Positions 24,585 through 36,400 of a stretch of DNA of 64,000 nt are shown here, in pieces. The DNA comes from Caprimulgus europaeus. Taxonomy: Eukaryota; Chordata; Aves; Caprimulgiformes; Caprimulgidae. Both the position numbers and the translations under genes were made by a program. The DNA lies in assembly GCA_907165065.1 (NCBI GenBank), contig OU015541.1, forward strand, positions 2,666,001 through 2,730,000. Reading direction: 5' to 3'. Numbering within the stretch: position 1 is the first letter of the stretch; every line of letters begins with the position of its first letter. Under the pieces are notes generated by a model that did no database searches, had not been told where the DNA came from, and saw only the letters and a list, made by a program, of their open reading frames with translations.

Positions 24585-26302
24585 CTTTTATGTGTGTGGG
24601 TGTGTATGTTACACATAGATATGTATGTATGCAGGCATGTATGTATTTGTGTGCTTCAGAGAGAGGTGCAGTAAGAAATAGTGCTGGCTTTCTCTTCATG
24701 GAAAGGAAAAGGTGATAACTATTGCTGTGTGTCTGAGCTGAAGAGAGTTGGCACGGCCCCAGCCACTGCTGATTCCCACTAGCTGGCAATCTCGCCCTGT
24801 TTCACGTCAGAAATGCGTTAAAAGTATTGATGATGCTAACAAAGAGAAATGTGGAATGATTGAAAAGGAAATCAAATAGCAGAGGAGGAGGGAGGAGATC
24901 TGGAAGGCACAGGGTACATCAGAGACTGTTTTTGGAGATAGAGAGCAGAGAAAAAAAAAATCCCTTTTTCACATTTCTAGGAAACCTTTGTCAGAGAAGC
25001 AGTCTGGTGTGATGCCCAGCTGCCCCTGGTTGTAAAACCACAGCCCACAGTGGGTGATTACAGCCCACCCATGAGAGGGGCTTCTGAAAGGATGGGTTTT
25101 GCTTCCTCCAAGAACTTGCAGACAAATAAAAAAGCAATGGGTTTGTGAAGCTCTGTAATTCTTTTACAGTATAAAAGCACTGGTAAGATAAGAAGGATTT
25201 TATTCAGTATTATCTTTTCTCTAGTAGTAAAGCTAGCTTAAAACACTTCACCTACCTGTCACTGAGGGCTGGTCCCATTCCCATTATCATCCTGCCCATA
25301 CTTATTATTTATTTTTATTATTAATTATTTAATTGAACCCTAACTGTAAAAAAACCCAAAATCCCTTATTTGGGATGTCTTTCTAGAGATGTTTGTGACA
25401 GGGCAAGGCCTTTGTGTTTAATTTAAACTTAAAGATATATATGAATGACTCTGAGGTGATGTGATATGACTGGTAAAGCGTTCCAAGGGTTCTTAATACC
25501 TGTTAAATTAAGAAGTAAATTAATGTGAAAATAAGCTGGTTTGTAGTAAATTGTGTGAGTGCATCAGAGTCTTTTGGTGACCTCCCACGATGCCTTGCAT
25601 CCTTCTCTCTGGCAAATAAATCATTAACTTGTGTGGCCTCTGCTGCTCTAGGGTCAGGATGAGTTTTTTTCCCTTGTGCTGTATGCTCCAGGATTAAGTA
25701 TATTTTATTTTAATTTTTTTTTACCTTATACCATGTTTGGTAATAGCAGCTCACAGTTTTATGAACTTGAATCTTGGCTACCACAGTAAAATGACTTCCA
25801 AAAAGCAGACAACCCCTCAGACTGGGGTCTTTGTACTGGTGTAGCTAAAGCTGAGGATTGATCTGTCTCCTCAGTATAACAACCAAGTGGTGAATTCAAG
25901 GACTGCAGCTAAAAACCTCATCTTGACTCCAACATGACTGAGACTGGAGTTCTCTCTGACCCTGCTCTCTGGTTACAAAGCCCTGTGAAATCCGATGGTT
26001 TTAGGTACCATTCACCTGGAATTTGTTCCCATATGCATCAGCTGCAAAACTCTTACTGAAGATAATAAATACAAACTGAGGTGTTTCTGTCCCTCACCAA
26101 CCGTTCCAATTCATCTGCAGATTTGTGGGATGCTTGGAGGGAAGGATATGGGGAGTGTAATTCCCTGTTAGCACCATCTGGCATAGCCCATGCTCAGGCT
26201 TCCTGGGATGTGATCACAGCCATGCAACTGTTCCATCCCCACGCAGACTGGGCCTGTGTGTGCTGCTGGCAGTGTTTGTTGTGAAAGGAGTTTCTGGGTT
26301 TG

Positions 26303-26360
26303 TAAAAAAAAAAATAAATAATTAAGTAATAATAAAAGTAATAATAATAATAATAAAAAA
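26303..26360 (+). repeat. (TAA)n-rich simple repeat
   Basis: A-rich and ataat-rich tract with interruptions. Open frames across it on the - strand consist of Y/I runs and are artefacts. Confidence 0.85.
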
Positions 26361-28659
26361 ATCCAAACCAAACACCACTAGAGCAGAAAAATGAGGGAGA
26401 GAATACAAAAAGCTGAATTCCAGCAGCTCTGGTTGGAGAAAAAAAAAAAGGATTGTTTGTTTGGGGCATGAGGGGCTGTGGAACATGATGTTCAGCTCCC
26501 TGCCCTGGGGAGCTCTCTCTTCCCTTAGTGCCGTGTGTTCTGCTCCAGTCGAGCTGGCTGTATCGCTCCATCTCCTCCTGACAGAGAAGGTTTCCATTAA
26601 TACCTTCCTTCTTGCATCTTTGTTTCTGGGTAATTTCCAGAACATTAAACCACATCACATCTACTTATTCTGGGACTCCCCAGCTCAGTCATTAGCTTCT
26701 TTTGCAAAACCTCATCCACTGCACGCTGCAAACCTAATTGTGCTCTGCCTCTTTCCTCTGCTTTGACTTCTCTAGCAGTTAGAGCCTCAAAGAGCTCCAT
26801 CGGATTAACCACGACTGTTCCTAGCTGAAACCACCTTGGTCTCCATTACTCAAGCTGTGCTTTTTGCATTTGATCTTTTAAATGCTTTGTAACACTTACC
26901 CCACCGTGGACACGAAGTTAATTGGAATGTAACTTCCTACAGCACTTCTAGGTCTTTTTTTTTTTTCTGTAATGATGCCAAAAGCTTTCCTGGCTCTGGG
27001 TCCTGCCTCTGAATTTAGCTGCAAGGTGATTGATGGGTTTTCAGGAGGTAAAGTTTGCCATCAGGATTTTGGTAGTGTACATTTCTGCCTTTGTCAAGCT
27101 GTTACTCGGTAGCTGCCCTGGGAAAAGGAGGAGCCTTTGGTGTGAAGGGTTTGTGCCACCAGCAGACAGAGTCTGCTGCTGCCAGGCAGCACAGTAAAAC
27201 AGCTCTCCATGTCCTTCTGCTTCCACTGACTGGTTTCCAGTGCTTCTTTGCTACATCCCAGTTCCCCCATTGCCCTTATTTTATTTCCAGACACTTAAAT
27301 GTCAACTTATCACGCCTTACAGTCCGAGCCTGCAGCTTGGTTGCCCCTATATTTGTCAGCCTTGTGTCTTGGCATCACCACTGCACAACCTCTTCCTCCA
27401 GGACCCCATGGGATGTCTTTTATGAGGGTACCAAGCTCAAGTAACCCCTCCAAAGGGGATGTGACCTGTTTTCCATTTACAAACATGCAATACCAGACCT
27501 CTCTCCTGTGAGCTGATGTACAAGCTTTTGGCAAATGATCTCATGTGCACCTACCCCCTCCTTTCCCCTGCTTCTACTTCTTCTTTTTTCTTTTTTTTTC
27601 TTTTTTTTTCTGTCAGAATGTGACAGACTTGACACATGACATGAGGTGATTTCTGTAGATCTCATTTAAATTTGACTCATTTAGAGATGGGAAAAAAAAA
27701 GTGAGCTAGGAACAAGCTTCTTTTGTCATGCAAGAGCTAAAATCAAGCTCAGCAGTTAGAAACGAGCCTTTGATGGCTTCTTTGCCCAAAATGTGGACAT
27801 CTCTCCATCAGATGGCATTTCCTACGGGTAAGGATACAAACTTTCCTGGAATAAGGTGTATGGGGACAGGCTGGAGGTGACCTTTGTGCAGTGGAGTGTT
27901 AAAGAAAAAACATCCAATGTCCCAGGAGGCTGGGTACCACAGTTACCACAGGAGGGGTGAGGCTTGGGCTGCCTCTGAGGACAGGGAATGAACATTGTTT
28001 GTGTGGCTCTCAGTTGGGAAGCCTGTGGAAATGGGTGAAAAGAGGGAGAATTAGTTCCTCAGCTAAGGATGAGGTGTAGGTGAAGACTGTGACCTTCCAC
28101 CCTCAGGAGGAGAAAGGGCTCCACAATGCCTGCTTTATTGCAGCACTAATTTGCAGACCAGCAGAAAAGGTTTGTGTTCCTTGCATGTGAGCTCTTGGAC
28201 AACATCCAGTGCATCCCTGGAAGTGGTGGCCCTGGCATCCAGCCTTGCTGTCTGTGAGATAAAGGACCTGTGCGTGAGCAGGTCAGGTGGTGTTTTGAGT
28301 CTCCAGAGAAGGACCAGGGTATGCAGGGAAGGAACGAAAGCACCTATCTTCTGACACAGAGGAGTGATCCTCCGCCTGCTTTGCATCTCCCACAGGCAGC
28401 TCGTTTCCCCGCAGCCTCTTGCGAAGATGGAGAGCGAGTGCCACCTTGTGCCCAGCCCAGGAGAGCTCTGCCAGAGCTGCTGCTCATCCCGGCAGCCTCC
28501 TGCGCTCTGCAGAGGGGACGGGAGGCAGAAGCGGTGGCAAACAGGCTGGCTGTGGGATGCTTGGACACTGCTCTTCTGTAAGGTCGAGAGGGTTTCAGAT
28601 CTGAGTCAGAGTGGCAAAGCCAGTGGGGAACAGGGACGACAGGCTTAAAAGCTGAGGGT

Positions 28660-28919
28660 GAATCCCAGAATGGCCTTGATTGGAAAAGATCTTTAACCTC
28701 ATGGAGTCCCATTGTGAACCCAACACTGACCAGTCCCCACTAACCCATGTCCCTCAGCACTGTGTCTACACGACTCTTCAATCCCTCCAGGGATGGGGAC
28801 TCCACCACTGCCCTGGGCAACCCCTTCCAATGCCTCAGAACCCTTTCAGCAAAGAAATTCTTCCTCACATCCAATCTCAACTGCCCTGGGCACAACTTGA
28901 GGCCATTTCCTCTTGTCCT
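28660..28919 (-). mobile_element. CR1 LINE 3' fragment, second copy
   Basis: About 95% identical to 2674-2932 and in the same orientation, with an uninterrupted identical run of about 153 bases (28743-28895 against 2757-2909). The 3' end of the element coincides with the first copy. The 5' truncation is near 28919, so only the last part of ORF2 and the 3' UTR remain. It is dead and clearly from the same CR1 subfamily as the first copy. Confidence 0.9.
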
Positions 28920-31900
28920 CCGAAAGAGTCTGGTAGAATATTACTTCTGTTTTTTTCTGTAAATGCCAGAGCAGAGGTGGCTCTCACCACTGAGGAGGTG
29001 GAGCTGAACTGGCAGAAGGAGACAGAATCTCCTCCCCAGTTCACAATGAAATTCAATTCAAGCCACAGAATTGAAACCAAATTCGTAGCTCAGCGCCTGC
29101 TTGGATCCAGGATACTGAATCATTCATCGGGGGCTGAGTGACAGAAACACCACCTGGGAGGCCAAAGCACTGGGGAGCTCATCCCTTTCCTCTCTGATTG
29201 CAGTTCCTGGCACGGGCCATGATGTCCCTCGAGCAGAAGTGGCAGTGGTGCCATCCTGCGGTCACCTGGCCCTTTGCAGGAGGGAGGGTGGCTTTGTCCC
29301 GCTATTGTTTGCTCTGCTTCTGCAGGAACTGCTTTTATCTTGGTTCTCCCTTTGTCCTAAGGGTGATAAAAGTTTAAACAGGTATTACCTGCTTAAGCTG
29401 GGCAGCAGCTGCCGATGGGGTTACTTAGAGGGTTATGAGAGCAGCCTGTGAAAATGATCCCTGTGCTTGAACAATCCTACAGCCTCTCTGCAAACAGCAC
29501 GGGGAGAGCTGCTGTAAAACCCAGACCAGGGACTGTACAGGGTCCCCGACCTGCTGCTGTCAAAACTCTGGCAGCCCAGGCTGGGAAAGCTGTGCTACAG
29601 GTGAGGTGGATTGTCCTGATAGCCTAAAAAACCTCCTCTTCCCTCCCTGGAGAGCAGGGCAGATGGAGCCCAGGGTCCTCCAGTGAGTAGTTTGAATCCT
29701 TCCCTGTCTGGCTCTACAAGTCCCCTGGGCATGTCCTGTTCAGGGGGACCAGAAAGCTGCATATATGTGTGTGTGTGTGTGTGTATATATATGTATATAT
29801 ATATATTTAAAATCCTTTATACATCAGATTATTACACTATTTTCCTCTGTTTCTCCAAACACACCTGGGAAGGTGTGCAGTTCATCAAAAGGGAGCTGCT
29901 AGGGAGGTGAAAGAAACCAGCAGTCCCTCTGAGATGTCACCTGGGGACATTACACCTTGGTAATGCTGGCAATTGGTTTTGAGCTGGTTTGGGACACACC
30001 ATGTGAGGAAGTAATCCCAGACAGGATGATTCCCAGAGGATTGATGAGTATGATTTTTCTGGAGAAAAGGACACCCTGAATTGGATCACTTCTATGGGAA
30101 TGTTTCAACCTTGTTCTTGCATGAGGATGACAAGCCTGGGCTTTTATAGACTCTGCACTCTGTCATTGCCACTCGAGCAGTTCAGGTCTCTGAGGTGACA
30201 CAGACAAACCCTTTGTGCTTATGAAAAGACATGGAGATGGTTGGGAGCTTTTCCATTCTTCTGGGGGAAATAGGTGTGTGATGTCACCTTCTCCTTGTGG
30301 CACATTCTGCGTAAGGCTGGAGGGACCAGTGCTGCCTTGCTCTCCTGCTAGGTACTTCTCCAGTATCTTCCCTAGGGAGGAGTTTCCCACATTGTCCCAG
30401 TGCTTCTCTATCCTTTCCACCAGAAAGCTCTTTTCCTAATAGCTGAATCATTTCTACAGCAGGTTGGGCCCATTGCTACCTCCACAGTTATGGAAATCGG
30501 GTGGTTCCCTCCCCTTACAGCAGCATTTTATGCACTTGACCGTTACCACCTTTCCCCTAAAGCTCCTTCTTAGCTTTACCCACCCATATCATAAATCCTT
30601 CCCTCAAGATCAGGCCTTATTTCTCTTTATCTTATTTGTAAGCAGTCCCTGTACCTCTCAATGTGGCTCAAACCTGAGGCCTCCCTGGCACACCCAGCAG
30701 GATGACAAGACAGTTCCATCTGCCACGTGCTGATCTGAGAGCTGAGATAGGTATTTTTTAGCCTGTCCTTAAGGACTGATGTCAGGACTTTTATAGGATG
30801 AGACTCTTGTACTTAAGGCCATTCCCTGACCAGTTGTCATATAAATAAGGAGACTGGTGCTTTGTGTACATCTACACGGGAAGGGTGCTTAGAGGTCTGA
30901 AGGTAAATCTTCCTTCTTACCCTCAACGTGGACCCAGCTGTGCTTTTCCCTGTGGGAGGGTAAACTGTGAGGCTCTCCTGAGTGTGGGGGGACTGTACAG
31001 GGGAAATAAGATGCTAATTTGTCCTCTGAGGTGACTCCATCATGAAATGGCCTGATCCAGACCCCTTGTTGCAAGGATCAGCTTGTATTCTCCAAGGTTT
31101 TTCCATCAGGAAACAGGACTTGACTCCACAAAAGCCATGACTGGCACAGGGATATATCTGATCTTGGATAAAACCTCCTTCTGAGTGAAGAGGAGGTGGT
31201 GTCTGGGACTGGAGATGGCTTGGTGTTGGTGCTGTCCTTGCTGTGTGACCAATGGTGTTGCTCTGGGGGCTTTTGTCATCTAACCAGCCTCCAGGATGTG
31301 TGACCTCCTGGAAGAGGTGGTCCCAGTTGAACCCTGAGCAGAGAGAGCCTCTGAGCCAGCCAGGAATCACTATGGGATCACCAGTAACCAAGGCTAAGGA
31401 GCTGGCTTTGACATGGAAGTGGGACCGTATCCCTGAGAACACCACTGAGCAGTAAACCAGGCAGGGTGGGGGCAGTTTTATGGGTGCACACAGACCTCTG
31501 TGCAGTCACCCTCCACTCCCAGGTGTTTGAGCCTTGACTTACCTACACAAATAGGGGTCAGTACACGAGCAGAAAACATGCAAAGTGAAGCCATGGCTGG
31601 TTCCATCACCACGTGCTTGAGCTTCCATCCACCAGCTGTAGCTGGTTTGACTCTTGTTGGCTCAGGCTCTTGTCTCCCTTGATTTCAAATGGTGTGAAAG
31701 GGTCGTGGCTGTGGAGTGACCCCAGAGCCCAGGAGCCCACAACTGTGGTTGCTGGGGTGTGTGTGACCCAGCCACCCTTGGCCATGCTGTGGCTGTTGAC
31801 TCATGGGCACAGAGTGTGTTTGGGGCAGTTCTGCAGAGCCCCAACTGCAGCCTGGGGATGGAGACTGCCATGGCTGGGCACGCTGGAGTGATAGGCATGG

Positions 31901-33799
31901 TGGGGGCTTTGTGTTGGGGAAGAGGGTTATGTCTCAGTGATCTAACCTTCTAAATTCCCTCTTGGCTAGGAAGAAGGGGACACATTGGAAGTCCAAGGCA
32001 AGAGAGAACGTTTGAGAATGGAGGCTGTCCTGTTCGCTGAGGAGTCTCTGCGACTCCCTCCTCTGCAAACCCGGAGAGGGATCTGGTCCAGGATGAGCTT
32101 GCACCATCTTGGCACAATTGGTCTTGATTGTCAATCCCCTTCATGGCCCAGTCTGGGGAACAGGCCCAGCGTGGTCCATCAGGCTCTGCGCAGCCCCCCC
32201 AGTTACCTGTGTTCTTCAGAGCTGTCCTTGGCCCCGTGGTGGCCCCTGGAGGGAGCCAGCAGCTTTCCTGCTGCACTGCAGGTTGCCTTGGAGTGACTCG
32301 CTCCTGTCTGTCTCTTGAGGAGACAGAACAATGTCAGCTTGAGGTTTATGGAGGTCTGGCTCCCTGCACTTGGCTTCTCATCCCTCACTACCTGCTTTGC
32401 AAAGAACCAAGGACTCGTTCAAAGAGCAGAACTGCCCTGTGGTTGGGAATCTGCATGTGCAAGGTGGGATGGAAGAGATCAGAGTGGTACAGATGTCCCT
32501 TCCCCCAGCAGTGAATCCAGTCACTGCATAGCCCCTGACTTATGGTGGGGACAAACGAGGTCCAAATGTGTCCTGTGACCTTGCAGCACTTGACGGACGT
32601 GGGAGCAAGAAGGTCTCCAACACCTTGGCACTGTGCTGATCTACTGGGAAAGAGGGAAGGGGAAAAAAATCCAGCTTCTCTTAAAGATTTCTGTGCCTCT
32701 AGAGCCCTCCTGCCGAAGCTGGGCCCTCCTGCACCTCGCAGCCTCTTGCCCCTTCTGCAGTCAGGCGGTACCTGGCCTTGCTGCAGCAGCGCTGAGGATC
32801 AGCTCAGCAGCAGAGGAGTGGGCTGCTGCGCTGCTCGACGGAGCCGTATGGGCACGGCGTGCTTCCTCCTCACTCCTGTCTCTTGCCAGGGTTGGAGGCA
32901 CGACCCGTTCTCAACTGCTCGGTTGTATGATGCCTCTGCTGCAGAACAGCCTCGAGAGAGGGGTCAACTACCTTCCTCAACACCACGCTGCTGTCCTCCA
33001 AGGCCCACATCCTCTGCTTCTTCCCTCTCCTTGTCCCATTTCCCCCAGGAGCCCTACCTAAAAGTGCCTGCATGTCACAGGCGAGCATGAAATCAAGCAA
33101 TCCCTCAAAGTACCGGAAGGTTTTTCTTTTCTCCCTTCTCCTAAACAAGGAAAGTGCTCTGCTACCAACACCTCCGTTGAGGACAAGGTCGTGTGTCCCA
33201 CATCAAACACCGCAGGGATGGAGGATGGAGATGTCTATGGACTCGGTTCCTTGGACAGACGCAATGCTGATGAAAGTGGAGCAGAGCTGAAGAGGGGAGG
33301 GGGTGCAGAGGGTTGTGTGTATGCGGCTGAATCCAGCTCTACGGCTTTTTGCAACCAACTAATTAAATCTTCCCTCGCCCAAGCGCAGCTCTCGGGAGGC
33401 TCAGAACCCAGCGTGGCTTTAGGAAGCTGAAAACACGAGTCTTACAACAGAGATTTATTGAGGTCCAAAGCCTGACCTAAGAACCCACCTGGGCTATTGC
33501 AGTCTCTCTGGAGACTGCAAACGGGGATGCGTCCCACACTGCGGGCTGCAGTGACAGAGCCTGATGGGGACAGAGGTGGCACTGGGGACAAGTGTGGTGC
33601 TGCAGCCCCTCACCTGGCCAGGCTTTTTGGAAAAAAAAGTGGGTTTATAATTTAATTCTGTGAAGAGTTGACTGAGGAAGGAGCAATGAGGGGCGGTCAG
33701 GCAGGACAGGACGCGTGTTGCGGCTCTGCAGCGCAGCGGGGAACGCATGGCCGAGCCCCTGCGCAAGGGAGGAGCGGTGTGGGGGACAACGGCAAAGAT
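28920..33799. other. Intergenic DNA, distal part towards mir-124
   Basis: Moderately GC-rich with no supported protein gene. It may be transcribed on the - strand as the 3' part of the mir-124 primary transcript, but no splice or polyadenylation evidence can be seen. A (TG)n(TA)n microsatellite is at 29761-29808. Open frames of 60-180 codons between 31.5 and 33.1 kb have no family resemblance. Confidence 0.55.
29761..29808 (+). repeat. (TG)n(TA)n microsatellite
   Basis: Compound dinucleotide repeat, (GT) about 9 units followed by (AT) about 12 units with one interruption. Confidence 0.9.
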
Positions 33800-34050
33800 A
33801 AAACCCCAAAAAAGCTAGTGAAAAAACCCCCAAAATAGTGGAAAAAAAATAAAAAAGACAGTGAAAAAAACCCCAAAAACCAGCTAGTGAAAACCCTCCA
33901 AAAAAGCTAGTGAAAAACCCCAAAAAAGCTAGTGAAAAACCCCAAAAAAGCTAGTGAAAAACCCCAAAAAAGCTGGTAGAAAAAAATAAAGCTAGTGAAA
34001 CCGCCCCCCCAAAAAAATCTAGTGGAAAAAATAAAGCCAAAAACCCCATC
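33799..34050 (-). repeat. 22-bp minisatellite flanking mir-124
   Basis: Tandem array of a 22-bp unit whose core is gctagtgaaaaacccc plus an A run. Three perfect units start at 33899, 33921 and 33943, surrounded by about eight degenerate ones. It ends about 500 bases from the mir-124 hairpin, on its 3' side in transcript orientation. Open frames through it on the - strand give a repeated F/S/G-rich peptide and are not considered genes. Confidence 0.9.
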
Positions 34051-34553
34051 CTTTTTCCAAATAGCAAGCTCCTGAATGGCATTGCAGAGGCCAGCACTCC
34101 TTTCACAGCACTGAGAAGGTGGTGGTGGGGTCCCTTGCTTTGGTGGGGTTCCTTGCTCTGGGGGGGTCCCTTCGCAAGGGAGGGGGGGGGGTTGTCCCTC
34201 TCTCTGCACCGAGGGGCCACTTGTCACCCCCTCCCCTCGCCCACACCCCACTCCACGGGGCTCTCTGCCCGCTCCCCCCTCCCTCCTCAAGCTCTGCCCG
34301 CATTATCCTGTCGCTTCTCCTGCCCTTTGTACGCCGGGAGCCCCCGCAAACCCCGGCGATACCGGAGCGGGGCCTCCCCCACCCCCCCGGTGCCCCCGTT
34401 AATACGAACAGCCAGCTGCCCCTCCGCATTGTTACTCCTATTTGTCAAAAGGCCGAGGATGCTCCATAGATCGCTCCGTGGCTGTTGTTAAGTGTAATTA
34501 GAGGGTTTATGTCCCCAATTTCCATGAAAATGAAGCTGTGAGGCTCCTCTCTT

Positions 34554-34573
34554 GGCATTCACCGCGTGCCTTA
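34554..34573 (-). ncRNA. MIR124-3: mature miR-124-3p
   Basis: Perfect match to the conserved vertebrate mature sequence TAAGGCACGCGGTGAATGCC read on the - strand, with seed AAGGCAC. Confidence 0.97.
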
Positions 34574-34589
34574 ATTGTATGGACATTAA

Positions 34590-34611
34590 ATCAAGGTCCG
34601 CTGTGAACACG
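34590..34611 (-). ncRNA. MIR124-3: miR-124-5p (star strand)
   Basis: Matches the known 5p product, beginning CGTGTTCACAGCGG on the - strand, and pairs with the 3p arm. Confidence 0.9.
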
Positions 34612-35068
34612 CAGAGAGGGGCTCGGGCTGTCCCCGCTCGGAGCAGGGCAGGCGGTGAGCGGGGCTTGCGGGAGAAAGGAGGGGAGGCGGGGGGGGAAGA
34701 GAGAAAGAGAGACAGAGAGAGGCTGTCAGTGCAGGGTCCACCCCGCCGGGATCACCGGCCTTCCTCCCTCCTTACCCGCTCCCCCCTCCACCCCTCCGCC
34801 GGGGCGGCCGCGGCGGGGCCGGGGGCGGTGGAGGAGGCGGAGGGGTGGAGGTGGGTTGACCTTGCAGCCGGATGCTGCTGCCCCCCCCCCACGCCAACCA
34901 TCACCCCCCGGCTCCTCGTTCTGTTTGCTGGGGTCAGCGTATCGCCCCCCCGCCCCGGTACCCCCCGGAGGGATCCGCAGCCGGATGCGGAACATCCCCG
35001 AGGGGAGAGGGATAGACAGACGGACACAGCCCGAGCTCCGGCCCTACTAGCGAGAAAAATGAGGCTGG

Positions 35069-35215
35069 TAATAATAAAAATAATAATAATAAATAATGAT
35101 AATAAATAATAATGGAAAATAATAATGATAAATTATAATGATAAATAATAATGATAAATAATAATGCTAGAATAATAAAAAGAATAAGAAATAATAAGGA
35201 AATAATAATAATACC
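35069..35215 (+). repeat. AAT/ATGAT-rich simple repeat
   Basis: About 150 bases built of aataat and aatgataa words, inserted within the CpG-rich block about 450 bases upstream of the mir-124 hairpin in transcript orientation. Confidence 0.9.
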
Positions 35216-35560
35216 CGACAGAACCGCGGACAGTTCGCAACAAACCTCCGGCTGGGAGGCAGGAACCGCAGCAAAGCACCCGGAGATGCCGCACAGCCAC
35301 CCCCGGTCCCGGGGCTGCGGGAGCGGGACCCCGCGCCCGACCATCACCGTCCGAGCCCCGGGCAGCCCGGGACGGGGTTGGGGGGGGGGGCAATGGGCAG
35401 GAACCCCCTCTCCCGCCCCAGAGCAAAATGGAAATCATCCCGTTTGGGTGTTTCTTTTTGCTGGCAAAGCAAAAGAGCCGATTTTTCTCCTCTGGAAAGG
35501 AAACCGGCGGAGGTTAAACACGCGTTTCCCAGCTCTCCGCTCCGCCGCGGTTCGGCACAA

Positions 35561-36400
35561 TAATCGCTTCACTTTAAATAAAAAAAAAAAATTATAATGC
35601 AAAAAAAAAAGAAAAAAGAAAGGGATTGAAAAGTGGGTAAAGCAATTAAACCGGTTTCGTTGATCACCGTCGGACTTTGAAGCGCCTTATGAATTTAAGG
35701 ATGATTTCTCTCTCTAGATACCGTGTCTGAAAAATCCTCACCCCCTCCCCTTCCTCCCCTTTTTATCAAAAAAAAAAGAAAAAGAAAAAAAAAAGAGAAA
35801 AAAAATCACAAGCCCATTAAGGTCGCTTGCACAAGGGGAGAAAAAAAATAAATATCCTGCTGCTCTTCCAAGTTAGCGATAGAGCTGGGTCGCTCTCCCA
35901 CCATTGTCATTGCCCAAACCCGGCATTACAGCTCCGCAGATTTACCCGCTCCGGTGGAAGCGGCTCCGGTGGAAGCGGCTCCGGTTCCTCGCTCACATCC
36001 AGTGCAAACGCCCTCCCGTGGCTCAGGACGCTTGTTTTTGTGTAGGCAAGCTGGAGATGAATAAGAAAGGCGCCTAGGCTCTCATTATCTTTGAATTTCA
36101 GACTTTTTTTCCTCCTTTTTTTTTTTTCCTCCTTTTCTCTTTTTTTTAATTTTTTTTTTTTTTTTCCTCTCCCTCCTCCTGCCCTGGAACAATGCAGAAG
36201 AACCTCATCAAGAGTGAAAACCAGGCTCCCACTAGGCTTTAAAAGCAAGATGAACTTGGTGCACCACCCATCTTTCTCTTCTCTTCTCCAAAGCTCTTTA
36301 AAGGGGTTATGAGGCGTCTCTCTCAATTTATCCCTTTTCTCTTGATCTTCCTAGCAGAGGGGTTTGGGGTCTAGTCCTGGCTGTTTCAGCTGATCTCATC
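35561..36400. other. A- and T-rich tracts upstream of mir-124
   Basis: Long A runs (35579-35620, 35768-35850) and T runs (36105-36170) separated by stretches with balanced composition, for example 35636-35735 and 36180-36310, which look non-random but hold no open frame of interest. A short triplicated gctccggtggaag-type word is at 35947-35985. This region would lie inside the mir-124 primary transcript if its promoter is at about 36.4 kb. Confidence 0.5.

Larger units (their letters stand above)
19151..28659. other. Intergenic DNA between YTHDF1 and mir-124, proximal part
   Basis: No gene is supported. Contents by eye: a (TG)8 tract at about 20385-20400, a tRNA-like B box at 20482-20492, a CTCF-like motif at 24571-24584, a (TAA)n tract at 26303-26360 and pyrimidine tracts near 27580-27610. 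The longest open frame (23974-24390) has no recognisable domain and no compelling context. Confidence 0.6.
34539..34626 (-). ncRNA. MIR124-3: pre-miR-124 hairpin (MIR124-3 orthologue)
   Basis: On the - strand the sequence folds into the mir-124 stem-loop: 5p arm 34590-34611, a loop reading about ttaatgtccataca, and 3p arm 34554-34573. The lower stem CCTCTCT/AGAGAGG flanks both arms. miR-124 is the most abundant brain microRNA; it loads into Argonaute and represses non-neuronal mRNAs and splicing regulators such as PTBP1. The lower stem and the CTGCGTG start of the 5p arm fit MIR124-3 better than MIR124-1 or MIR124-2. Position and antisense orientation relative to YTHDF1 match human. A CNNC motif (CAGC, 34535-34538 on the - strand) starts 16 nt beyond the 3p end, as expected for Drosha substrates. 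Hairpin edges are approximate. Confidence 0.97.
34240..35560 (-). promoter_or_regulatory. CpG-rich block around mir-124
   Basis: GC- and CpG-dense sequence enclosing the mir-124 hairpin, interrupted by an AAT-rich simple repeat (35069-35215). Human MIR124-3 also lies in a CpG island, known for methylation-dependent silencing in tumours. It could act as an internal promoter of the primary transcript. Open frames such as 34552-35109 are composition artefacts. Confidence 0.6.

Noticed and set aside
31228..31248. REST/RE1-like site (core gctgtcc)
   Set aside because: Only about 14 of 21 positions fit and the distal half is poor. mir-124 genes are known REST targets, but no convincing canonical RE1 was found by eye; a position-weight scan would decide.
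33645..34290. Overlapping - strand frames with F/S/G-rich repeated peptide
   Set aside because: Translation of the 22-bp minisatellite, not a gene.
34552..35109. 185-codon + strand frame through the mir-124 region
   Set aside because: It runs antisense across the microRNA hairpin and through CpG-rich and AAT-repeat DNA; composition artefact.
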